Of a DNA stretch of 8,277 nucleotides, positions 1 to 6,037 are shown piece by piece. Position 1 is the first letter of the stretch. Each line of letters begins with the position of its first letter. The DNA is from Puniceicoccales bacterium (GTDB lineage: Bacteria > Verrucomicrobiota > Verrucomicrobiia > Opitutales > Oceanipulchritudinaceae). The stretch lies in assembly GCA_030595525.1 (NCBI GenBank), contig JAUVDD010000057.1, positions 1 to 8,277 of the forward strand, read 5' to 3'. A program made the position numbers and the translations under genes. The notes below the pieces were generated by a model, which did not search any database, was not told the DNA's origin, and saw only the letters and a list, made by a program, of their open reading frames with translations.

Positions 1-112
1 GCTTCTCCTGGAAGTCTCTTACGGAAGAAATAACCCGGATTTGGACGGAAGCATCCTGGAGGATACTATCAAGTTCTGGATCCTTAATCACAATTTTCCT
101 GAAAAAGAATAA
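1..112 (+). CDS. C-terminal fragment of an upstream gene, possibly a DUF4381 protein
   Basis: An open frame enters from the left edge (first full codon at position 2), gives 36 residues ending in FPEKE, and stops with TAA at 110-112. The other two frames close early or are less protein-like. The tail has a leucine/glutamate start (LLLEVSYG), an acidic stretch and an amphipathic end (DTIKFWILNHNF). This resembles the C-terminus of DUF4381 proteins, small membrane-anchored proteins that usually sit just before the first VWA gene in gammaproteobacterial Bat operons. The stop lies 9 bp before the batA ATG, which fits an operon. That this is a real coding end is well supported by frame and position. 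The DUF4381 name rests mainly on context and a weak resemblance, so it is tentative. Confidence 0.5.
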   Translation, partial: LLLEVSYGRNNPDLDGSILEDTIKFWILNHNFPEKE

Positions 113-121
113 ATCGTAATC

Positions 122-1144
122 ATGCTGGAATGGACACACATCTGGGTCTTTCTTTTTCTACCGCTACCCTATCTGGCGTACCGGTTTCTTCCAGCATACC
201 GAACTACTAAGGATTCCGTCCGAGCACCATTCTTCGAACGGCTAATCGAACTGACTAGGCAAACACCTGGCACCGGAGCCGTCATTCTCCAGCGGATGCT
301 GACGCAAAGGATCGGGCTCATTCTTTCCTGGCTCCTTATCCTGACAACGCTTGCCAAACCCGTTTGGGTCGGTGATCCCATTGAGCAGACTAAGTCAGCA
401 AGGGATCTTATGATCGCGGTGGATTTGTCTGGATCGATGGACACAAAGGACTTCTTAACAGAATCCGGGGAAACCATTTCCCGGCTAAACGCGGTTAAGC
501 AAGTATTGACTGGTTTTGTTGCCAGACGAGAGAATGACCGGCTTGGTCTAATTGTTTTTGGAGCGGCTCCCTACTTGCAGGTCCCCTTTACTGAAGATCA
601 CGCAACCTGGCTGCAACTCCTGGATGAGACCGAAGTGGCGATGGCTGGGTACAGTACGATGTTCGGTGATGCGATTGGCCTGGCAATCAAGCTCTTCGAA
701 AATAGCGAAGTCGATCGGCGTGTCCTCATTGTCCTCACCGATGGCAATGACAATGGCAGTCGTGTCCCTCCAATTGAAGCGGCCAAAGTTGCTAAACAAA
801 AAGGCGTCACCATTTATGGCATTGCTATCGGTGATCCTTCAACTGAAGGAAACGAAGTGCTGGATATGGAAACCCTGGAGCGTGCCGGCGAGATCACCGG
901 AGGAGGCGCTTTCATGGCCCAGGACCGCGATTCACTCGAAACGGCTTATGCTCGAATAGATGAATTGGAGCCGGAGGCATTCCAATCGTTAAGCTACCGC
1001 CCCCGCCGCTCGCTACACCATTACCCGCTGGTTGTTTTCGTCTCCCTTTATGTCCTCCTGTTTTCCACCATGACGCTATCAAACTGGAAGCAGGCATTAT
1101 CGGCCAGGAATCTCAAGGAAACAGGAGGAATTGAAAAGGCATGA
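122..1144 (+). CDS. batA: BatA-like membrane-anchored VWA domain protein
   Basis: The 340-residue product has an N-terminal hydrophobic segment (about residues 6-24), a second one (about 63-83), a VWA domain (about 95-285) and a C-terminal membrane span (about 300-318). This is the usual BatA layout. The MIDAS metal site is complete: D101-x-S103-x-S105 in DLSGSMD, a candidate third ligand T179 in the GYSTMFGDAI segment, and the TDG loop at D207. The family belongs to the Bat (Bacteroides aerotolerance) operon, whose VWA proteins are thought to form an envelope complex regulated by a MoxR ATPase. The precise activity is unsettled. The start has no strong Shine-Dalgarno sequence, so translation may depend on coupling to the upstream gene that ends 9 bp earlier. 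The stop overlaps the batB start by 4 bp. The family call is firm; the letter A reflects gene order and the intact VWA site. Confidence 0.93.
   Translation: MLEWTHIWVFLFLPLPYLAYRFLPAYRTTKDSVRAPFFERLIELTRQTPGTGAVILQRMLTQRIGLILSWLLILTTLAKPVWVGDPIEQTKSARDLMIAVDLSGSMDTKDFLTESGETISRLNAVKQVLTGFVARRENDRLGLIVFGAAPYLQVPFTEDHATWLQLLDETEVAMAGYSTMFGDAIGLAIKLFENSEVDRRVLIVLTDGNDNGSRVPPIEAAKVAKQKGVTIYGIAIGDPSTEGNEVLDMETLERAGEITGGGAFMAQDRDSLETAYARIDELEPEAFQSLSYRPRRSLHHYPLVVFVSLYVLLFSTMTLSNWKQALSARNLKETGGIEKA
1123..1128 (+). promoter_or_regulatory. Shine-Dalgarno sequence for batB
   Basis: A perfect AGGAGG lies inside the end of batA, 12 bases before the batB ATG at 1141. The spacing is somewhat long, but no better start codon lies nearer. 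Together with the ATGA overlap it supports efficient initiation or re-initiation at 1141. Confidence 0.6.
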
Positions 1145-2106
1145 CCGATTGGACATTCATCGATCAGTTCCACTTTATGAGACCGTGGTGGCTGTTGGCA
1201 TTGATACCCATGTTGCTGGCACTCCTGAATCTTAAGCGACTGCAGAATACAAGTGCTAGATGGGAAAACGTGATCGCACCACACCTGCTTGATCACATCA
1301 TTGTCAAAGGTAATCAAACCCAGCGTTTTACCCCACTTCGCCTTGCCTTTGCCTTCACCATCATTTCGGTAATTTCCCTTTCTGGACCCAGTTGGCGACA
1401 AGCCCAATCCCCCTTCTTTCAGGATGAAGCGCCTCTTGTCATCGCATTGGACCTCTCCGCATCCATGCAACAGGACGACATCCAACCAACGCGTCTGGAG
1501 CGGGCAAAACAAAAGGTCCAAGACCTCTTAGCCATAAGAGGCGGTGCGCCAACTGGACTGATAGTCTACTCGGGCTCAGCTCATACAGCCATTCCCCTGA
1601 CGGAAGACCCGGACATAGTTATCAATCTTCTTGCAGCCATAACACCTGAAATCATGCCTACACCAGGCAAACTTCTGCAGAGCATCTTACCCCTTGTGGA
1701 CCAGATCCTTTCAGACTCGGAAGCGCCTGGCACACTGCTTCTGATGACTGACGGAATAGAAGGCAGCGACATCGCCGCATTTAGAAACCACTTCTCCAAA
1801 ACAAATGACCAGCTCCTGGTCTGGGGCGTGGGATCATCGGAGCCTGATCCAAATATGACGACAGAATTTGTAGCGCTTCAAGAGTCACAACTTCGCGAGC
1901 TCAGTCGCGCTTGCGGAGGACACTACGAATCCTTAACGCTCAAAAATGTAGACGCTAAGCGACTACAGCGTCTCACGAAAAGCCACCTTGTGGCCGCTGA
2001 CGATCAATTCACACCATGGGTAGACGATGGTTATTACCTCGCTATTCCAATGGCTCTACTCATCGCACTTTGGTTCCGCAAGGGTTGGACCCTCTCCTGG
2101 GAATGA
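1141..2106 (+). CDS. batB: BatB-like VWA domain protein, without its usual fused TPR part
   Basis: The 321-residue product has membrane spans at about 15-31 and 65-83, a VWA domain at about 97-285, and a C-terminal span (about 297-311) followed by FRKGW. MIDAS residues are D104-x-S106-x-S108 in DLSASM, D204 in the TDG loop, and T174 as a possible third ligand in the EIMPTPG loop; that third position is less certain than in batA. The run QDDIQPTRLERAK after the MIDAS strand is very typical of the BatB branch. The start overlaps the batA stop as ATGA and follows a perfect AGGAGG. In gammaproteobacterial relatives, as I recall them, the segment after FRRGW continues into another membrane span and TPR repeats in one polypeptide. 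Here the reading frame ends five residues after FRKGW, and the TPR part follows in the -1 frame as a separate ORF. Likely an inner-membrane protein with the VWA domain exposed to one side, partner of BatA. Confidence 0.92.
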   Translation: MTDWTFIDQFHFMRPWWLLALIPMLLALLNLKRLQNTSARWENVIAPHLLDHIIVKGNQTQRFTPLRLAFAFTIISVISLSGPSWRQAQSPFFQDEAPLVIALDLSASMQQDDIQPTRLERAKQKVQDLLAIRGGAPTGLIVYSGSAHTAIPLTEDPDIVINLLAAITPEIMPTPGKLLQSILPLVDQILSDSEAPGTLLLMTDGIEGSDIAAFRNHFSKTNDQLLVWGVGSSEPDPNMTTEFVALQESQLRELSRACGGHYESLTLKNVDAKRLQRLTKSHLVAADDQFTPWVDDGYYLAIPMALLIALWFRKGWTLSWE

Positions 2107-2810
2107 AATTAGCTGGAAAAAAGTTATTCGGCTTAAGCCAGTTGCTTTCAATAAAGTTTCTGGTCGGGATTTACGTGGCCATATTCTGTCTCTGGCTTGG
2201 ATTCGAAGTCTCACAAGGAAAAACCCTTTTCGCGCTTTTCTTGACACCGGATCAACAGGGACAAATCGCATTGAACAGAGGAGACTACAAATTGGCGTCT
2301 ACCCTGTTCGAAGATCCCATGCGGGCAGGACTTGCTCATTATTACAATGAAGATTTTAGCCCGGCAGCAGAAACATTCCAGCTTCTCGACAATGAAGCTG
2401 CCCTGTTCAACTTGGCCAATTCCTTCGCTCATGCTTCAAACTATATGTATTCCCAAGCCACCTATGAGGTTCTGCTCGAGCGAAATCCAAATCACTCAGG
2501 AGCCATCAAAAATCGAGAAATAGTAAAGGCGATCGTCGAAGAAATGCTTGCTTTGGGTGAACATCAACAACAGGAAGGCAATCAGCAACAGCGCAGACAA
2601 CAGGTCGAGAATACCCTGGAAGAGGATATCGGTGCCGAGCAGTTGGAATTTGGCTCCCGGGAGCCACCTGAACAACTTACTGCTGAAGACCTTCTTAACG
2701 ACCCGGAGATGGCTGAGCTCTGGATGAAGCAAGTCCAAAGTGATCCTGCCGACTTCCTTAGCATGAAGTTTCAGATGCAATTAAAGAACAAAGGGCCGGA
2801 TGATCGCTAA
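2103..2810 (+). CDS. batC: BatC-like TPR protein with N-terminal membrane anchor
   Basis: The frame is open from an ATG at 2016, but I choose the ATG at 2103. It forms an ATGA overlap with the batB stop and puts the membrane span near the N-terminus; the upstream stretch is only the out-of-frame batB end. The 235-residue product has a membrane span (about 14-35), TPR-like helices (about 50-138) including LTPDQQGQIALNRGDY and LFEDPMRAGLAHYY, a glutamine-rich linker (154-167), and a C-terminal block with MKQVQSDPADFLSMKF. These blocks match the TPR half of fused VWA-TPR proteins from gammaproteobacterial Bat operons. The TPR repeats probably scaffold the BatA/BatB/BatD complex in the periplasm. 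No clear Shine-Dalgarno sequence precedes the ATG, so re-initiation after batB termination is likely. The stop overlaps the batD start by 11 bp. Confidence 0.85.
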   Translation: MKLAGKKLFGLSQLLSIKFLVGIYVAIFCLWLGFEVSQGKTLFALFLTPDQQGQIALNRGDYKLASTLFEDPMRAGLAHYYNEDFSPAAETFQLLDNEAALFNLANSFAHASNYMYSQATYEVLLERNPNHSGAIKNREIVKAIVEEMLALGEHQQQEGNQQQRRQQVENTLEEDIGAEQLEFGSREPPEQLTAEDLLNDPEMAELWMKQVQSDPADFLSMKFQMQLKNKGPDDR

Positions 2811-4221
2811 AAGGACAAGGCAATTTGGATTCTTATGGATGTCTCGATCTCGCTTTAGCGGAATCTGGCCCCTGTTTTGTCTGGTCTGCCTCCTTGCCTC
2901 GGTTCCCCGTATGGTTACTGCACAGGACCCCTTGGAAGATCTTGTATCAGCTGGACGACTCTCCGTATCTACATCCCTGTCACCAAATACCGGTGCCATC
3001 GTCACACAAAAGGTTAACCTCTCGATTGAAATTGCCACGGACCGCTGGTTTGCAGGCGGAACGGCGGTTGGATCCCTCGAGGTCAACAACGCCATTGTCC
3101 TTCACCGCCAAAAGTTTGCCCTTAACTCCACACGCCGGCTCAATGGTAAAACTTGGGCCATCCAGCGATGGGATTTAGAAATTTATCCTCAATCCAAGGG
3201 CACCTATATGGTGCCGCCAGTAGAAATCGGCCTGACGATAAGCGGTGACTCGGGAAGTCCTGTCCGGGGCACCGTTTTATCAAATCCAGTCTCCTTCACT
3301 GCCAGCGTTCCGGAAGGAGCGCCAGAAAGTGGTAATTGGATGGCCACTGCACAACTTTCGATCACTGAATCATGGGATAAATCTCCGAGTAATTTAATGG
3401 TGGGCAAAGCTCGTCAGAGAACCGTTACAATCAAGGCTGAAGACTCACCAGCGATGCTGATTCCGGCATTACCCAATGATGAACTGGCCGGGCTTTCGGC
3501 TTACCCAAAACCAGTCAAGGTTTTTGACAACATCGGAAGGTCGGAATCACAGGGAATCCGTGAGGAGTCGGTTACCTATTTCTTTGAAGAGGCCAATCAT
3601 TATACCCTTCCCGAGATACAGGTACACTGGTGGAATCTAACAGATAAAAGATGGGAAGTGGCTACCCTGCCCTCAGTGGAGCTGCAAATCGAACAAGATT
3701 CAAGCCTGACAGTTGCCCAATCTTCTCAACCATTAGAAAAAGGAGTGCAAGTACCCATAAAGCGGATTACCGCTCTAGCTGTGGCTGCCTTGCTGGTCAT
3801 TGGTTCGGTATGGGGGCTTATCCGGATAAATGGAAGAAGGCTACGCAATCGCACCGTCGAAAACCAAAGCCAATCCCAATCCGAAAAGTTCTTTTGGAAG
3901 AATCTCAACCAGGCCATCAAATCCGAGGATCCTGTCCGGATTATAAATGCCCTATACAAGTGGCTCTCCTTTTCCAATACGCTGGAAGATTGTCTGACCC
4001 TCAGCGAATATGCCGGCATTGTTGAACGAGAACGCCTTTCTGTGTTGTTTGAACAGCTCTTGGAATCTTTCTACGGGACTCCGATCCGGCCATACAATCA
4101 GATCCCCGAGTTAAAGTCCGAATTGGTAAGGGTACGCCGCAGATCTGGAAGTCTCTTCCGCAAATGGAAATCCTTGTTTCATTCCCGGAAAGATCTGTCA
4201 TCACTTAATCCCAGCAGGTAG
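2800..4221 (+). CDS. batD: BatD-like periplasmic, membrane-anchored protein
   Basis: The 473-residue product starts with a signal peptide that probably ends at VTA (residues 39-41). A long extracytoplasmic beta-rich region follows (about 42-318), then one membrane span (about 322-341) and a helical cytoplasmic tail. The BatD hallmark is seen at about 235-290: YPKPVKVFDN, IREESVTYFFEEANHYTLPE and WWNLTDKRWE. BatD is the large periplasmic member of the Bat complex; its molecular role is not known. The ATG at 2800 is preceded by AAGGG with a short 4-base spacer and overlaps the TPR gene by 11 bp. An in-frame ATG at 2839 would give a tidier 28-residue signal peptide but has no properly spaced Shine-Dalgarno sequence, so the start is uncertain by 13 codons. 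This is the last gene of the operon. Confidence 0.9.
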   Translation: MIAKRTRQFGFLWMSRSRFSGIWPLFCLVCLLASVPRMVTAQDPLEDLVSAGRLSVSTSLSPNTGAIVTQKVNLSIEIATDRWFAGGTAVGSLEVNNAIVLHRQKFALNSTRRLNGKTWAIQRWDLEIYPQSKGTYMVPPVEIGLTISGDSGSPVRGTVLSNPVSFTASVPEGAPESGNWMATAQLSITESWDKSPSNLMVGKARQRTVTIKAEDSPAMLIPALPNDELAGLSAYPKPVKVFDNIGRSESQGIREESVTYFFEEANHYTLPEIQVHWWNLTDKRWEVATLPSVELQIEQDSSLTVAQSSQPLEKGVQVPIKRITALAVAALLVIGSVWGLIRINGRRLRNRTVENQSQSQSEKFFWKNLNQAIKSEDPVRIINALYKWLSFSNTLEDCLTLSEYAGIVERERLSVLFEQLLESFYGTPIRPYNQIPELKSELVRVRRRSGSLFRKWKSLFHSRKDLSSLNPSR

Positions 4222-4233
4222 CTGTGATGGGAT
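4208..4233 (+). other. Weak hairpin at the end of the bat operon
   Basis: ATCCCA (4208-4213) can pair with TGGGAT (4228-4233), or alternatively CAGC (4212-4215) with GCTG (4221-4224). The structure overlaps the batD stop codon. It is not followed by a T-tract, so it is not a convincing intrinsic terminator. It could stabilise the 3' end or mean nothing. No better terminator is seen between batD and the next promoter. Confidence 0.25.
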
Positions 4234-4279
4234 CCTTTCAAAATAACACGAAGGTGTAATTCCGGTTTAGTCCTCCATC

Positions 4280-4288
4280 TGCTATAAT
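4280..4288 (+). promoter_or_regulatory. Extended -10 promoter for the sulfatase gene
   Basis: TGC followed by a perfect TATAAT (4283-4288) gives the TGnTATAAT extended -10 element of sigma-70 promoters. The hexamer at 17-base spacing (TTCCGG, 4260-4265) is a poor -35, which is common for extended -10 promoters. Transcription would start near 4295 and leave a leader of roughly 70 bases before the ATG at 4368. The site lies in the only sizeable gap after the bat operon, which supports a separate transcription unit. Confidence 0.55.
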
Positions 4289-4313
4289 TCTTTTACTAGG
4301 ATTCTTGTTAATT

Positions 4314-4327
4314 CGACTTTTCAGTCG
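4314..4327 (+). other. Small hairpin in the sulfatase leader
   Basis: CGACT (4314-4318) and AGTCG (4323-4327) form a perfect 5-bp stem with the 4-base loop TTTC. It lies about 20 bases after the predicted transcription start and 40 bases before the ATG. It could protect the transcript 5' end or serve as a protein site. It is short enough to be chance, and no regulator is identifiable from the window. Confidence 0.3.
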
Positions 4328-4353
4328 CTAGTTACTAAAACAAAATCCGTCAC

Positions 4354-4360
4354 AAAGGAT
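4354..4360 (+). promoter_or_regulatory. Shine-Dalgarno sequence for the sulfatase
   Basis: AAAGGAT lies 7 bases before the ATG at 4368. Spacing and sequence are good, and this fixes the start that gives a complete signal peptide. Confidence 0.6.
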
Positions 4361-4367
4361 CAACATT

Positions 4368-5879
4368 ATGCAAAGAATATCAATCACTCTCATATTGCTG
4401 GGAGCGTGTCTCCTAGCAAGTGCAGTAGACAAAAAACCAAACATTCTCGTCATTTTCGGCGATGATGTGGGTATGTACAACATCAGCGCCTACCATAGAG
4501 GAATGATGGGTGGCAGAACACCTAACATTGACCGCATTGCCAATGAGGGCGTGCTTTTTACGGACTACTATGCCCAGCAAAGTTGCACGGCTGGTCGCGC
4601 TGCCTTTATCACAGGACAACATCCTTTTAGAACCGGCTTACTGACTATTGGTATGCCAGGATCCGAACAAGGATTACAGGACCAGGATCCAACGCTTGCA
4701 GAACTCCTCAAGGAGCAAGGGTACACATCCGGTCAATTTGGTAAAAACCACTTGGGTGACCTGGATAAATTCCTTCCGACCGCACACGGATTCGATGAAT
4801 TCTTTGGCAATCTTTATCACTTGAATGCCGAAGAAGAACCTGAGACCTACCATTATCCGAAGGATCCGGAATTTCACAAGAAATTTGGTCCACGAGGCGT
4901 GCTTCACACTTATGCGGATGGGAGAATCGAAGACACCGGCCCGCTGACACGCAAACGTATGGAAAATGCCGATACGGAATTCCTGAATGCGTCTATTAAA
5001 TTCATCGAAAAGGCTGTGAAAGAAGACAAACCGTTCTTTATCTGGCACAACGCGACCCGAATGCACGTTTGGACACACTTAAGCGAAGAGTGGGATGGCA
5101 AGACTGGATTCGGCTTGTATGCCGACGGCATGGCACAGCACGATCACGATATTGGAATTCTTCTCGACAAGCTGGACGAGCTTGGAATCGCTGACAACAC
5201 GATCGTGGTGTACTCAACCGACAATGGTGCGGAAAAATTCACCTGGCCAGACGGTGGCACAATTCCATTTCGTGGTGAAAAAGGTACAACTTGGGAAGGC
5301 GGTTTCCGCGTACCCGCTATGGCAAGATGGCCGGGAGTCATCAAACCCGGAACAATTGTTAATGATATCTTCTCTCACGAAGACTGGGTACCTACACTTA
5401 TGGCAGCCGCGGGCGATCCAGACATTAAGGAAAAGCTTAAGAAGGGACACCGGGCAGCGGGTAAAACATTCAAGACACATCTCGATGGATACGATCAAAC
5501 CGATGTGCTGTCTGGAAAAGGCCCTGGCCTCCGCAAAGAGATTTTCTACTTTGATGCTGGCGGCAACCTGAATGCGATCCGCTATGATCAATGGAAGATT
5601 CACTTCAGCATCATGGAGGGTGCCATCAATGAAGCCTATCGCAAAACACCCAGCTGGCCACTAGTCGTCAGCCTGAGACAGGATCCCTTCGAGGTAACCC
5701 CGGATGCCGCCCTTTACACACGCTGGTTAGGCGATCAGATGTGGATGTTTGTCCCCGCCCAAGCGTACGTGAAACAATTCCTTGGTACATTCGCAGAATT
5801 CCCTCCAAGTCAGGCAGTCGGTTCACTGTCGGTGGAAAAGGTTTTGCAGAAGATGCAAGCAGCGTCATCCAGGCAGTAG
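4368..5879 (+). CDS. Secreted type I sulfatase (arylsulfatase family)
   Basis: The 503-residue product begins with a Sec signal peptide (about 1-19, cut after ASA). The mature start DKKPNILVIFGDDVG carries the metal-binding pair D32-D33. The active-site cysteine is C73 in the CTAGR motif (CxAxR form), which needs conversion to formylglycine by a maturation enzyme not encoded here. Other expected catalytic residues are K126 and H128 (GKNHLGD), H233 (RMH), D285-N286 (STDNGAEKF) and K305 (RGEKGTTWEGG), so the enzyme looks fully active. It should hydrolyse sulfate esters in the periplasm or outside the cell. The substrate cannot be read from the sequence, and length and motifs fit the large S1 arylsulfatase group. 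C14 sits in a marginal lipobox (LGAC), but the ASA cleavage site is better. The gene has its own promoter and a strong terminator, so it is probably monocistronic. Confidence 0.95.
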   Translation: MQRISITLILLGACLLASAVDKKPNILVIFGDDVGMYNISAYHRGMMGGRTPNIDRIANEGVLFTDYYAQQSCTAGRAAFITGQHPFRTGLLTIGMPGSEQGLQDQDPTLAELLKEQGYTSGQFGKNHLGDLDKFLPTAHGFDEFFGNLYHLNAEEEPETYHYPKDPEFHKKFGPRGVLHTYADGRIEDTGPLTRKRMENADTEFLNASIKFIEKAVKEDKPFFIWHNATRMHVWTHLSEEWDGKTGFGLYADGMAQHDHDIGILLDKLDELGIADNTIVVYSTDNGAEKFTWPDGGTIPFRGEKGTTWEGGFRVPAMARWPGVIKPGTIVNDIFSHEDWVPTLMAAAGDPDIKEKLKKGHRAAGKTFKTHLDGYDQTDVLSGKGPGLRKEIFYFDAGGNLNAIRYDQWKIHFSIMEGAINEAYRKTPSWPLVVSLRQDPFEVTPDAALYTRWLGDQMWMFVPAQAYVKQFLGTFAEFPPSQAVGSLSVEKVLQKMQAASSRQ

Positions 5880-5908
5880 CAGACACGATTTAGTACTGTC
5901 TATTTCTG

Positions 5909-5974
5909 AAAAAGAGGAAGCAGGGCATTGGATGGGAATCAACAACCCATCAAAGTCCTGCTTCCTCCTTTTTT
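5909..5974 (+). terminator. Strong intrinsic terminator with nested hairpin after the sulfatase
   Basis: GAGGAAGCAGG (5914-5924) pairs perfectly with CCTGCTTCCTC (5957-5967). A G-T and a C-G pair extend the stem to 13 bp (5914-5926 with 5955-5967). Inside the loop, GATGGG (5931-5936) pairs with CCCATC (5946-5951) to form a second stem. After one C comes a run of six T (5969-5974). Five A (5909-5913) precede the stem, so it could also act on the other strand, although no gene here needs that. It lies 30 bases after the sulfatase stop. Confidence 0.93.
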
Positions 5975-6001
5975 AACACTAAAGTACGATCAAAGTAGTA
6001 T
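5973..6001 (+). promoter_or_regulatory. Possible sigma-70 promoter for the DUF3604 gene
   Basis: TTAACA (5973-5978, five of six to TTGACA) is followed after 17 bases by TAGTAT (5996-6001, four of six to TATAAT). The -35 hexamer overlaps the last T residues of the sulfatase terminator. Transcription would start near 6008, about 30 bases before the ATG at 6038. The position is right because the strong terminator demands a new promoter here, but the -10 is only moderate. Confidence 0.4.
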
Positions 6002-6037
6002 AGCGCACTCAGCCCAAATTTGATATCCTCTCTCTTA

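Noticed and set aside
2016..2106. Programmed -1 ribosomal frameshift joining batB to the TPR ORF
   Set aside because: The frames are in the right relation, but no X-XXY-YYZ slippery heptamer lies in the overlap. The A6G run at 2117-2123 is downstream of the batB stop. Re-initiation at ATGA explains the layout more simply.
8..4157. A 13-base direct repeat, CTGGAAGTCTCTT, at 8-20 and 4145-4157 flanking the bat genes
   Set aside because: About 0.5 such 13-base matches are expected by chance in a window this size, both copies lie in coding sequence, and there is no integrase or other mobile-element signature.
4199..4235. Rho-independent terminator after batD
   Set aside because: CATCAC/GTGATG and ATCCCA/TGGGAT can pair, but the stems are short, overlap the stop codon and have no following T-tract.
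4371..4415. Lipoprotein signal in the sulfatase (LGAC at residues 11-14)
   Set aside because: The hydrophobic stretch before C14 is short and G at -2 is unfavourable, while ASA at 17-19 is a good signal peptidase I site.
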